Positions 32,969 through 45,699 of a stretch of 64,000 bases of DNA are shown here, piece by piece. Source of the DNA: Cordilura impudica (taxonomy: Eukaryota; Arthropoda; Insecta; Diptera; Scathophagidae); contig OY821522.1 of NCBI GenBank assembly GCA_963682025.1, positions 27,441,877 to 27,505,876 of the forward strand. The letters are read 5' to 3'. Under the pieces are notes generated by a model that saw only the letters and a program-made list of their open reading frames with translations, was not told where the DNA came from and did no database searches. The translations under genes were made by a program, and so were the position numbers. Position 1 is the stretch's first letter. Each line of letters begins with the position of its first letter.

Positions 32969-33865
32969 AAATAAATGAATACATGAAATTTGGTTTGGTA
33001 AATTTACATTGCTTTTTTTTTATTAACAACTAGGTAATTTTACAGTATTTACTTTAGATATTGGTGAATTTTTACTCCCTTTATATTAACTCGTAGTGTC
33101 TGCTTGTCAAAAACATTTTGGATTGATTTTTAACCACTTTCCCGTAACCCAATCGATCTGAAACTTTGCAAGCAGGCTCATGGATATGACAAAAATGATC
33201 TGACAAATTTTTTTAGTGATGCTAAAACAATGGAAACTTTAAAATTTTCTACCAGAGTTGATAAAAAAATTACAAAGGGTTAGTTTTTATAATATTACTA
33301 CCACAACGACCACAAAAACAACAAGTCCAGCTATGACAACAATACATCATTTAGAATAGTAAGAAGAACAATATAGAAACATCATATTTTTAATATTTTT
33401 TTTATTTATTTACAGATTTCCCTGAACCTGTTCCACCGATTTTAATAATTTTTGAAACAGAAAACTTTCCATGATCCTGGTGAATCATCGCCACTAAAAA
33501 TGATCACCCTAGCTATCCTATTGAGGCCGTGATCGAAAAAACAACAATAAAGAAAATCGTTCTTAGTTCTTCATTCAGATCTCGGGGCTTATTTAACCGA
33601 TTTGGGCGATTTTAAATAGCGAACTTCTCAGAAAGTCAACGAATCATTTTTTATGCAAGCGAGCACCCTAGCTGCCCGATTGAAGTTGTCATCATGATTT
33701 CCACAGACGGACAGACGGACAGACGGACATCACTGTATCAACTCCGCTTCTTATAAGGATCACAAATATATATATTTTATGGGGTCCAGAATTTTTTTCT
33801 AATTATTACAAACGGAATGACAAACTTATATATACCCTCTGCACACTGCGGTGGAGGGTATATTT
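32956..33865 (+). repeat. 0.9-kb dispersed repeat, copy B
   Basis: Opposite orientation to copy A. It starts TGTGTTTTTCTTTAAATAAA and ends with CCTCTGCACACTGCGGTGGAGGGTATA, containing the hairpin. It has an extra CAGACGGA reiteration (around 33710-33730) relative to copy A, and many substitutions, so A/B is an old inverted pair rather than part of the recent palindrome. Confidence 0.8.
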
Positions 33866-34401
33866 TTTGGATACTAACTCCTTTATTTATAATATTAAAA
33901 CAATTGATCGTATTCAATTAGAAAAATATTTCAAATGCTTACTGTTTCTAATCTGATAGTTTTTCTACAAAACAAACATCTTACATTCATCAAAGCATGA
34001 TAAACTATTAAAAAATTTTGCTAATAATATGAAAATTCATCTATAAAGGTCAATTTTATAGTTCTTCTTACATCGAAACTTACCAAAATTACTTAAAGTT
34101 TCTTAAAATCTTGAAATAATTAACGCATTTATAGTTGATATCAAGTTATTGTGAAAAAAGTTTCTTTTTTAAAAAAAGAAACTTTGAAAATTTACTAAGG
34201 AAAAGGTAAATTTTAAGAATTTTCAAGAAAATTTATCTTTTCCTTACTAAATTTTCTTAAAAATTTACCTTTCGTTAGTAAATTTTCTTAAAATTTCTGA
34301 AAATTTACCTTTTGCTTAGTAAATTTTCTTAAAAATCCTGAAAATTTACCTTTTCTTAGTAAATTTTCTTAAAAATTCTGAAAATTTAGCTTGGTATAGA
34401 T

Positions 34402-36183
34402 ATGATAAGGATTCAATCTGGAGATATAAAAGTATCAGTAATACCGCTTTATATAAGAGGAACAAATTGGCATAATGAGTTTAAGGTAATAAAAGAATAT
34501 TTTCAGTCTAATCAAGAACACATAACAATTATTATGGGAGATATCAATGTTAGAATTGGAGACTTGCAGCAATACATCGAAGATTCATGTGAAAATCTGT
34601 TTACTGCAGGAAAGTATGAGCGAAAATCAAAAGGTAAAATAAATAACGCTACCGGTAGCGACTTTGTTGAGTTCTGTAATGACTACGGGCTGGTAATACT
34701 TAATGGTAGAATAGTTGTAGATGAAAATGGAAATATGACAGTTCTGTAAATGATATGTGTGCAGTTTATCAGGGTGGATTGAGCATTAATGGAAGTTTTG
34801 AAGTGGAAAATAAAATATGGTCAGATCATATGCCTATTAAGTTAAATTTAAGGCTTAACTATACTGAAACTCAAAGAAAACTTGAATTGCTGCCGAAATT
34901 GATATGGAAAGACTCGCATAAGCCATTTTATCAACAAAAATTAAATCAAAATATACTTTCAGAAGAGGAGAGAATTCTTAACTTGGAAGAACTAGTAACA
35001 GCAATCAGGAATGCTGCAATTAAACAACAAAATAACAAAAACATTAATGGTTTAACTTTAACTGCCTATATGCAAGGCAAAACGTATTTAAAATGCTTAA
35101 CGCTTACAGAAATTCAAATAATATGATTGATAAGCGAAGTTATTTGGAAGTACAAAAGAATTACAAACTTGTCTGTGAAACCAGAAAAGTAGAGTATTTT
35201 GAAGAACTTGAAAACAGAAGTAACAGTGTAGATGATCCTAAAAAGTGGTGGAAAGTAGCAAAGGAGATCAGAGGAAATACGTTACAAGTTGGATCTGGGG
35301 TATCCGCAGAGGATTTTAAAAATTATTTTGAAATACTGTTAAATCCGCGTGAAACAACAAGTACTATTCACTATGCGCCTATGTAGCATATGGTTGAGGA
35401 TGTTGATAGGCATATTAGAAATGAAGAAGTGCATATGATACTGAAAAAAATAAAAACGAATAAAGCGCCAGGAGAAGATAGAGTAACATATGGGTATTTG
35501 CAAAATGCAACTACTGAATTTATAACACAACTTATTAAAACCTATAATTAAATATTGGAATCCGGTAAGGTGGATGAAGTATTCGTGAAAAGTATACTAT
35601 TCCCAATCTTTAAAAAGGGTGACCCAAACAGCCCCTGTAACTATAGAGGTATCTCCTTCATGAACTGCATAGCAAGAGTTTTTATGGGAAATGTGAATGA
35701 AAGAATAACGTCTTGGGTGGAAAAAAAATAAAACTTTAAATGAGTATCAAGCCGGATTCCGTAGACACTACTCAGCAGTTGATAACATTTTCAACTTGGC
35801 ATCAATAATTCTTCTGAAATTTAATGAAAACAAAAAAGTATACGCCTTTTTTGTAGACTTCAGAGCTGCTTTTGATAAAGTCCCTCGAAATAAACTGATA
35901 TTCAAGCTACATGCAATTGGACTGTCAACAAAGCTTGTAAACCTCTTGGAGAATATATATACTTACTCAACTTCGGCTGTCTGGGCAGGAAGCGAGCTTC
36001 CAGCATATTTCGAGACTTTCTCGGGTGTAAAACAGGGATGCCTATTATCACCATTATTATTCACGCTGTACTTAAATGATCTACATGACTATTTGGAAGG
36101 CGGCCTGGAAGTTGAGAATTTAAATATTCGAATTCTTTTACGCTGATGATATAGTCATTCTTGCAGAATATACTAAAGTTATG
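34402..36183 (+). pseudogene. LINE ORF2 5' portion, right-arm copy
   Basis: Inverted copy of 29043-30842. The endonuclease part 34402-34749 is unchanged at the residue level. The linker segment is truncated at 35126 because of a 13-base deletion near 35046 that removes sequence present at about 30190-30205 in the left arm. The remainder resumes at 35093-35386, and the RT palm is at 35796-36146, followed by YADDIVILAEYT before the BEL/Pao insertion at 36184. Confidence 0.85.
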
Positions 36184-36188
36184 CAAGC

Positions 36189-36733
36189 TAAAAAAATCCG
36201 ACTGTAATTTTTTGCTCTACAACGACTGAATAGGAGGGGGAGGTTAGCGTAGCTATCTGGAACCAGATTGGGAGCTTGAAAAAATAAATCCACAGTCCAA
36301 AACCAAAAAAAAACACAATTCGAATTAATTTGGTTTTTTCTTCAAAAATTAAATATATTCTTAACACTTTCCTTTAATTACAAAGTTTTCGAGGTTTTAA
36401 ATAAATCACAACATTTTTTTTTACTTTTACACCGAAAAGGAAAAAGAATATAATTTTTACATAAAAAGGAAAAAAAATAAGCGATTTGACTCGAGCGCGT
36501 AACAAAACAAAGGTGAACCGGTCTCTAGTTTTACAAAGGTCACAATAAAGGCCAAAAAAGAAAAAAAACTTAAAAATGATAAACAAAATTATTCGTTAAA
36601 TTAAGAATAAAAGTTAAAAAGAACTTATTAATAGCACCAGAGCCATCTAGGTGTTAAATCACAAATCTGGCATGGTTGCCGTCAAACTCCTAAATAGTTA
36701 ATAGACCGTCTGCTCGCCATTCGGACATAAACA
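36189..36733 (-). repeat. BEL/Pao 3' LTR, right-arm copy
   Basis: Reverse complement of the 28497-29042 LTR, 545 bp, next to the duplication CAAGC at 36184-36188. Confidence 0.92.
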
Positions 36734-36971
36734 TCCCGGCCGCCTTGCTGTATTGCAATAACCAAACCACTCTTGTGCAAAGTCTTACCCTAGGGAAAAG
36801 AAAAGAAGAAAAAAACTACAAAATAAAAACGTATGTTTCAAATAAAATTCCATAGGTATCGTTTATTCCACTAATGCATTGTTATGAAGTAGTAATAGGA
36901 AGAATTAAGCGCCAACAGCAAACTCCAACAGCTATCAGTCACTCAAAGTAAAAATAAATAAAAGAGAAAAA

Positions 36972-39900
36972 TTAATATGTTGGAAGAACTACAAGTTTCA
37001 CAACTGGTCTGGTAATTAGACCACGCGCTGTTTTCTACTCCACCACTCTTACATGACCATCTTTACCCGTAAAAACTTTCTCAACTCTGCCTAAGCGCCA
37101 TTCGTTCGCTGGCAAGTTGTCCTCTCGAATAACAACCATTTCACCAACCATAAGATCTTTCTGTATAAACTTCCATTTGTTACGTTTTTGTAGATCTTTT
37201 AGATATTCGTCCTTCCACCTAGCACATAAACGCTGATTTAATGCTTTAACCCTTTGCCAGCGATTAGTAATTTACATCGGAACTTCTGAAATTTCGACTT
37301 CAGGTGGCGCTAAAAGAGGGCCACCAATTAGAAAGTGACCCGGAGTCAGAATGTCTAAACATTCAGCATTTTCGGTCAAAGGACATAAAGGTCTCGAATT
37401 CAAGCAGGATTCAATTCGAGCCAGCAAAGTGGAAAATTCTTCAAAGGTATACTTCAAACCCCCTGCAATTCTCCGAAAATGATGTTTAAAACTTTTAACC
37501 CCAGCTTCCCATAAACCTCCCATATGAGGCGCGCCGGCGGGGTTAAAATACCAGTTAATGCCTTGAGGCCCAAACTCTGTATTAACGTCTAAGCCGACGC
37601 TGCGAAGAAATGCGCGAAATTCAGTTTTCAGAACCTTTGACGCACCAACAAAATTCGTTCCATTATCCGAGTGCATATCCTTCGGATAACCGCGACGAGC
37701 AACAAATCTCGAAAATGCTGCCATGAAGGCAGGAGTTGTCAAGCTACTAACTGCTTCTAAGTGGATCGCTTTAGTAGCAAAACATACGAATACGCATACA
37801 TAACCCTTTGTTATTAAGCACGCACGAAATCCACTCCCGTGGTCGTAAAAGGGCGTGAAATAACAGTTCGCGAGGTAGGAAGCGCTGCCATAATTTGACT
37901 CTGGGTCGCCTTTTTCTGAATTGTGCAAATTTTACAACGACCAATGACAGTCTTTATCAAATTTTTGGCATGAGGAATAAAGAATTCGGTCCGTAGGACC
38001 CTCACGTTACCTCCATGTAACGTAACCTTATGAATGAAGGTTACCAAAAGCATCGAAAAATGACAATTTTAGGGTAACAAAATCGGAAATTTCTCACTAT
38101 ATGTTAAATTTGGAGCGTTAGCCAAACGGCCTCCAATTCGAATGATACCTTTGTCATCTAAAAAAGGATTTAAGTTCAACAACTTGCTATTTAAAATGGG
38201 TTCTTTATTCGATAACTTATAATACTCATCTGCAAATGCAGCTTTTTGGGCGACTATCATAAGTTTTTCTCTAACGGACTTTATCTCAACTGAGCTAACT
38301 TCCAAGGATGAGTAAGTAGGCCTGTTAATCTGAAGAATGCCATAAAGTCCTCTAACGACTAATGCCATAACACGAAGTGCCCGAGGATATGATGAAAAAT
38401 TTCCTAACAAATCACAATAAGATTTAAAATACGAGAAAAAAACACTGTGACACCTCTCTTCTTCCCTAGTACCAAAATCTTCACCAGGGGAACTATCCCA
38501 ACGATCAGAAGAGGAACAAAGCCACGTAGGCCCATGCCACCACAGACTATTTTCGATTAAATCTTGCGGGCGTACACCTCTACTTAATAAATCCGCCGGG
38601 TTATCATTCGAGCTGACATGCCTCCAACAGTCCTTACCAGTCTTTCCTATTATTTTGGATACACGATTTGCAACGAACGTTGTCCATGAATTCGGCGGTT
38701 TCCGAAGCCAAGCCAAAACAATCATGGAATCACTCCATGTGTAAAATTTTGTTTGCGTCTCATCAAACTTTAAATCTTTCCGCACTGTGTCCATCAAATC
38801 AGCGGGTAGAGAAGCCCCACAAAGTTCAAGCCGAGGTAAAGAGATAGTTTTAAGGGGAGCAACTTTAGATTTGGCTAAAAGCAAGTGAGATTTAATTGAG
38901 CCATCTTCGTCTTGAAGGCGAACATAGACACAAGCGCCGTATGCTTTTTCGGATGCGTCAGAGAATCCCTGAACCTCTAAATTAGCCGACGGTTTAAAAC
39001 CTACCCATCGCGAAATTTTTATATTATCAATAGACCCATAGTCCAAAATAAATTGTCTCCATTTTACACCACTACCTTCAGCGAGATGTTCATCCCAATC
39101 AGTTTTCTCACTCCAAATCTGTTGCATTAACATTTTGGCAACAATGACAATCGGACCCAACCAACCCGCGGGATCGAAAAGTTTAGCGATAATGGACAAA
39201 ACCTCTCGCTTCGTAAAACTGTCTTTTAAAGGAATTGGAGATGTAGCGAAATAAAATTGGTCAAATTTAGCGTTCCATCTAATACCCAGTGTTTTTGTGG
39301 TACTTTCTTCATCAATTTCTAAAAAGTTTTCTCCTAAAAGGTGATCCGTTGGTAACCCTTGCAGAATTCTCTCATCGTTTGATGTCCATTTTCTCATCGA
39401 AAATCCAGCCGAGGATAAAGCCAGCCTTAGCTGATCACGTGCCGTTATCGCCAATGAAATATCATGCGCTCCTGCCAAAGCATCATCCACATACATCATG
39501 CGTCGTAAAATTTTCGATGCTAGTGGCCACTTATCTTCAACGTCATCTGCTAGTTGAAGCAAAACCCTTATGGCTAAAAAGGGGGCACAATTAACACCGA
39601 AGGTCACAGTTTTCAATTCAAAATCTTTCAAATTTTCATTCGCATGCCTACGAAAAACAATTCTTTGGAACTTAGTCTCCTTTGGGTCTACAAGAATTTG
39701 GCGGTACATTTTCTCAATGTCGCCATTGAAAACATAACGATAAAAACGCCATCTTATAATCAGCAACATTAAATCATTCTGTAAAACAGGCCCTGTGTAT
39801 AAAATGTCATTTAAACTTAATCCCGAAGAAGACCGACTTGAAGCATTAAATACTACTCTGACTTTAGTCGAGGAGCTATCTGGCTTGAAAACGGCATGAT

Positions 39901-40561
39901 GTGGTAAATAAAATTACTTTGCAAATTCTGACTCAGCATATTTAGCCTCAACCATATGCCCTAAACTTTCATACTCAGAAAGCACATTGTCATAAACCAT
40001 TTTAAGATTTGGATTCTTTAGAAGAGATATTTCATTTCGCAAAAACTGACGCTTAGCTTTCTCTCGAGAAAAACCTAGCCCACTATCTATGGAATATTGA
40101 GGTTTAAGAGGTAGCGAAACTACATAACGCCCCTCCGCATTCCGTCTGGTAGTATTCTTGAAAAGGACCTCACAGTACTCATCTTCCGGGGTCCACTGGG
40201 AGGCTAGTGGCGGTTCTTCTAATGCCCAAAACTTCTCTAGTTGTTTGTCTAACCCCACTTCAGCATAAAAAGAAACGCATGTAGTCAATGCCGCTTGCCT
40301 TGCGTCCGGCAGTGGACCTGTAAGAATCCATCCAAAAATGGTTTCCTGAGCCATCAATTTCCCTAGAACGTTTCTCTTAACACCATCACGCATGATCTTT
40401 GGATAAATATCAGCTCCAATTAACATATCCACCTGACCACACTTTGAAAAATTATGATCAGCCAACTTGATCCCTAACAACAAAGTCGAGCTAGAAATAT
40501 CCACCGATTCGCTAGGCAGCTTTCCGGTCAATTTGGGTAGTACTAATGCTTCAATATGCAT
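36972..40561 (-). pseudogene. BEL/Pao Pol, right-arm copy
   Basis: Inverted copy of 24673-28257 with the same in-frame stops and the same integrase frameshift near 37815. RT catalytic YVDD and the integrase acidic motifs (MHSDNGTNF, GGLWEAGVK) are retained. Unlike the left copy, the DUF5641-like tail is not broken near 37200 (four extra bases, AATATCTAAAAG against AATAAAAG), so this arm keeps the older state there. The shared stop in the tail (near 37037) remains. Confidence 0.88.
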
Positions 40562-42165
40562 TTAAAATTTAGTATCCAATATAGAACCTAGAGTAAATGA
40601 GCATTGCTTTTGGACAGACCCAGCTAATGCATCGTTTAGGCCAGAAACTTGTGCATTTATATTTTTAAGAGGCAAATTGAGTTTCCTCTGCAGCTTTTCC
40701 GAAATAAAGGTGGACTGAGAACCCGAATCAATAAGGGCTCTCGCTGAAAACACTTCACCTCGTAAAACAATGTTAACCATAGCTGTACCTAGAAGAATCT
40801 GCCTTGAAGTAGTAGCAAAACAATTCTGTACACTATTATGCGGTGCTGATCCATGACTAGTACTTGGTCCTTCCGTGGTACTATTACTAGTTGACGAACC
40901 TGACACTTCTCTATGCAACCTGGAATGATGCTTAAGTTTACAAGTTGAACAACTAAAATTGCTGCTGCAATTGTTTAATTTGTGACCATCGCCCAGACAA
41001 TTAATGCAAAGATTGTGCCTTTTTACGACTACAAATCTTTCTTCCGGATTCATTATTGAAAACTTCGGACAAAATCTAATTAAATGATCTTTCGAACATA
41101 ATATACAGGACTTTTTACTAACCTTAACCTGATAAGTCTTCACTTTCTTTTTCGAAAAAGAATTATTCTCAGAATGTGCAGAATATCCCGGAGCAGACTT
41201 CACGAATTGTCTCGGCAGGTCCGAACTTCGAACTTCAGTGACGCTTTCTAAGGATCGAAACCGAGCAGTAAGAAAAGTATCCAAGTCAGACCATTTAGGA
41301 ATTTCAGTCTTTTTGTCCAGTTGTTGTTCCCATAATGATAATGAAAGCATTGGCAATTTTGAAGAGCAAAGATAAACAAGTATTGGATCCCAACTTGATA
41401 TATTAATTCCATGCAGAAGAAGGGCCGATATACAATTATTTATTTCCCTTTGCAATCTGTTTATTTCACTAGCCGATTCGGATTTGACAGGAACCAAATC
41501 AAACAAAATTTTAAGTTGACTATTTACCAGGATCCACTTATTTTCATATCTCTCTCTTAAATTATCCCAGGCCCTTTGAAACCCATCATTGGTAAGAGGA
41601 GATTTTTTCACTATGTCTAACGCTTCATCAAGTGTATGTTGTCGCAAATAAAATAACCTTTCAACTCCAGACAACTCTACCCCGTCAATATAGATGGCTG
41701 TGAACATATCACGAAAAGAGGGCCAAGATTTATAATCCCCATGAAATACCTCCGCCGTACAAGGTGGTAACTTAATTTGGTAATTTTGAATACGATTACC
41801 TATAGAGCTCTGAGCACCAGTCGAGTTGGCTCCACACCGAGTGGAAGAAAGCACTGGTTTATTCACGAAAGATTGTGATAGTTCACCCATCTGTGCCGCG
41901 ATTGTTATGTAAGTTAGCCTATACACTCTTTATACAATTGCTTTGCCGCTTCACAATCTTCTTCAGAATCCTTTATGGCGTTACTCGTTGCAAACGTTTC
42001 GTATGCAACCATCACTTTTTCCCACAAAACTTTAAACTCATCCTTTTGAAGCTCAATAGTATACGTAGATTGATTCTCCTGTGGTATACCAATAAAATCG
42101 CTTTCAAACTCAAGAAAAAGAGCAGCCAATTTTTCAAATGTGACTAGTATTTGCGATTTAGTCAT
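40562..42165 (-). pseudogene. BEL/Pao Gag, right-arm copy
   Basis: Inverted copy of 23069-24672: the main frame is 41926-40562 and the N-terminal 83-residue segment is 42165-41914, with the same frameshift between them. The second zinc knuckle reads CINCLGDGHKLNNC, still with all four ligands. The protease DSG is intact. Confidence 0.88.
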
Positions 42166-43224
42166 ATTAATTGCAGTAAGGAAAAATAATTTTGCAAAGA
42201 ATTAAGAAAAAAACAAAAAAATATTCAAATAAATAAAAGTGCTGGTTTCCGCCTTAACTAGATTTAAAACAATCGATTAATTTCCAATTCACACGTCTGT
42301 TTGCTCGGTACAAATCTATTAATCGATTATAACTATCAAACGAGCTAATCCAAACTTAGAAGATTAAATAAAACAATGACGAAATATAAAATAAATTATA
42401 CCAGCATATGGATCTACTGACAATTTAATAAACTGAAGCTCAAATTCCATACAAATATATTGGAAATGTTTATCAAATCGAAGGCTCGATAAAATATAAT
42501 TAGAGAACCAAAAAAAAATTTTTTTAAATTCAAAGGGTAAAAATATGCCAATGGAAAATGTCATAAACAATTTATAGTGATTTTAAATAACTAAAAAACT
42601 CACCAAAAGAGTAAGAAAAACAAAAGAATAATTGTTTTAAAGTTTATGAGAAAAAATTCTAACTATTTTGCTCACCACTGTAACCAAATTACATATACAG
42701 CTTCCACTCAATCCATTTATTTTCTCTGTTTATCTATTTACACATTCACACTATTTCACCATTTCTTGTTAATTTCTTTATTTTCCTTTGATATTTTAAT
42801 TAAAACACTTCTTTCATGAAAACTATAAACACACATGAAAGTGAAGGAATGTAAAACGCAATGTATAATATAAAAAATAGTATGACTACTCCAACAGTGA
42901 TCAACTGGGCGTAGATGATCAATAATTATTGCCAGATCGATAAACATTCGGAGTTAATACAGGGCGTTTCAAAAAGTGTATATTTGTTCTATTTTACATA
43001 TACTACTTTTTCTTTTACATATAGTAGTATTTTTTTCCAATACTTTTTACCTCACAAAAACTATTTCCATAAAAATTAGACGAACTTTAATATTTATGAA
43101 AATGTTTGAGGATTAGAAATAAAATAATATGAAAGCGACTTCACCTTATTAGAGATTTTTTCCAACGAAGATCGACACGTCCCAAAGGTTGTTCCACTTA
43201 TATATCCGGTTCGAGCAGGACCAA

Positions 43225-43772
43225 TAAAAAAATCCGATTGAAATTTTTTGCTCTACAACGACTGAATAGGAGGGGGAGGTTAGCGTAGCTATCTGGAACC
43301 AGATTGGGAGCTTGAAAAAATAAATCCACAGTCCAAAACCAAAAAAAAAACACAATTCGAATTAATTTGGTTTTTTCTTCAAAAATTAAATATATTCTTA
43401 ACACTTTCCTTTAATTACAAAGTTGTCGAGGTTTTAAATAAATCACAACATTTTTTTTTACTTTTACACCGAAAAGGAAAAAGAATATAATTTTTACATA
43501 AAAAGGAAAAAAAAAAATAAGCGATTTGACTCGAGCGCGTAACAAAACAAAGGTGAACCGGTCTCTAGTTTTACAAAGGTCACAATAAAGGTCAAAAAAG
43601 AAAAAAACTTAAAAATGATAAACAAAATTATTCGTTAAATTAAGAATAAAAGTTAAAAAGAACTTATTAATAGCACCAGAGCCATCTAGGTGTTAAATCA
43701 CAAATCTGGCATGGTTGCCGTCAAACTCCTAAATAGTTAATAGACCGTCTGCTCGCCATTCGGACATAAACA
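43225..43772 (-). repeat. BEL/Pao 5' LTR, right-arm copy
   Basis: Reverse complement of 21459-22006, 548 bp. The primer-binding-like TGGTCCTGCTCGAACC lies just inside it (minus strand, about 43208-43223). Confidence 0.92.
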
Positions 43773-45035
43773 CAAGCTATGATAAATAATATTGAAGCAT
43801 ATTTTACTAAGTGGAACATGGAAGCGAATATGAATAAATCTGAACTGATGGTGTTTAGAAAAGGAGGTAGGTTGGCAGCAAATGAAAAATGGCACTATGA
43901 AGGCGAGGAAATTAAAACATCATCTGAATTCTGCTACCTGGGAGTTATACTTAGGACACAAATGTCTTTCAAAAAGCATGTAGAATGTAGATACAATGCT
44001 GTAAAAATAGCATCAATTCTACTTAGCATTGTTACCTTAGCAAACCGAATGTATCGTAACGATCAAAATGGAAAATCTTCCAAGCTGTGTACAGGGCTGT
44101 TCAAGGTTATGGAGCGCAGATATGGGAATTCTCGTCATTCGAAGCAGTTAATAAACAACAAAGATATTTAAAAAAAAGCTACCTGACAATATTCCCAATT
44201 ATGCACTTGCTGTGGAAACAGGAGTTGAAGACAGTTATCTCTATATACTGAGTCTGCATCTCAGCTACGTGGGCAAAGTTCTTTTCGACTATAACATGGA
44301 AAGGCTTCCGCACAGGCTCTCCAAGATATTATTACAGAGGAACGCCTTTTGTATTAATGAAGTAAATAAAATTGTGGAAGAGCACAACATCTGCTTTGGT
44401 GTGGGGATTTCTAAGAAAGAGTGGAATGCAAAGTGTCGCGATATTTTACTACAGTTGAAATGGAAGAGTCATTATGAAATGATGGAAAACGCCTCAAAAA
44501 GCAATACCCATATCTACAAACACCTTACACCAGTTATGGGATTCGCGTACATAATTGATGGAATTCTTAAAATTGTAGAAATATCAGCGTTACTCAAAGC
44601 ACGTGCCGATGTCCTACCACTAAATAAAAGCCATTTTAATAACAATATTGGAAGTATTGGTCAGTTTGTGTAATACTGGAGAAGATGAAAATATAACAAA
44701 TTTTATGGGAAAATGTCCAGCACTTAGGGAATTCAGGGAGAAATATTTTGGAATCGCACAATTTGATGAAGAATACTTAATTAATTTGCTAAACGCAATT
44801 ATAGTTACCTGTAATTGGAAACAACTGCCTAATTTTATAATAAATGCACTGCATTATAGGACAATTTTACTTGCCGAATTTAATTATTGATTACCATTTT
44901 AAGGAAAATTTATAATAATAATATATGGAATTATTGTAATTATACAGGCTGACGACTATATGTCAACGCCTTTTAACACTTTATTTGTATAATTTTTTTT
45001 TTACCAATAAACTTATATTCTATTCTATTCTCTTC
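43773..45035 (+). pseudogene. LINE ORF2 C-terminal half and 3' end, right-arm copy
   Basis: Inverted copy of 20190-21458. The segments at 43779-44171, 44212-44673 and 44648-44890 correspond to the three frames of the left copy and end in LLAEFNY. The frame junction near 44170 differs slightly in its A-run length. The 3' tail TATTCTATTCTATTC lies near 45016-45032. One residue difference was seen (AYIIDE against AYIIDG). Confidence 0.83.
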
Positions 45036-45699
45036 TTGTATTTTTTGTGTGTAATATTTACATATTTGTATGTAAATTATTTTACTCACCCAATTTCGTC
45101 ACTTCGTAAAATTAATACATCTGTGTCTTTACTTATAAATTTATTAATCATTTAGATCAGCTTAGTACTTAGTATTACACATTTTGAACTTTATTTTGAA
45201 TTTTGGGCAAATTGTGGTATTTTATGATTACACATTAGAACTTTGAGCAAATTGCAGTTTTTTATAATTACACATTTAGAACTTTGAACGAATTATATTT
45301 ATAATTTTAACTTTACTTTTATTACGGAAGACCGCTACCTTGCTATGCAAGTTTTGAGCGACGAAATTGAACTAACTTTTCAATCATATTTTAAAACATA
45401 TTTAAAGCGATCCACAACTTCAAAATCAAAACGAGAACACAAACACAATTATGCTTGTCAGCATAACCAGCGTCACATCTTCGTGTGAACCAAATTCACA
45501 TGAAGAATGCAAGGCAGCTAACCAGCGTCACATTTCGTGTGAAACAAATTTACATGAAAAAATGCAAGGTAGCGTCTGCTACGAAATAATTATTTTAATT
45601 TTAGTCTTTTCAAGTGCGCGTGTATCGCTCATGTTGCATTATTTTGCAATTGACAAGAATTTGTCACACTTCGTCTACGTACCTTAACTGTTCCCCCCT

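Larger units (their letters stand above)
36184..43777 (-). mobile_element. BEL/Pao LTR retrotransposon, right-arm copy
   Basis: Element 36189-43772 (7584 bp, the same length as the left copy) between CAAGC duplications at 36184-36188 and 43773-43777. LTRs are 36189-36733 (3' LTR) and 43225-43772 (5' LTR). It shares all major stops with the left copy. Differences noted include His/Gln at the RNase H GFSDAS block (VHGF against VQGF), Asn/His in ERCNSV against ERCHSV, Glu/Gly in LLHEIN against LLHGIN, and Tyr/Asn in the second zinc knuckle. Confidence 0.95.

Noticed and set aside
31533..33865. Copies A and B as terminal inverted repeats of a single fold-back transposon
   Set aside because: A complete solitary copy (C, 61629-62535) shows that the 0.9-kb unit is itself the element; the A/B arrangement is coincidental or secondary.
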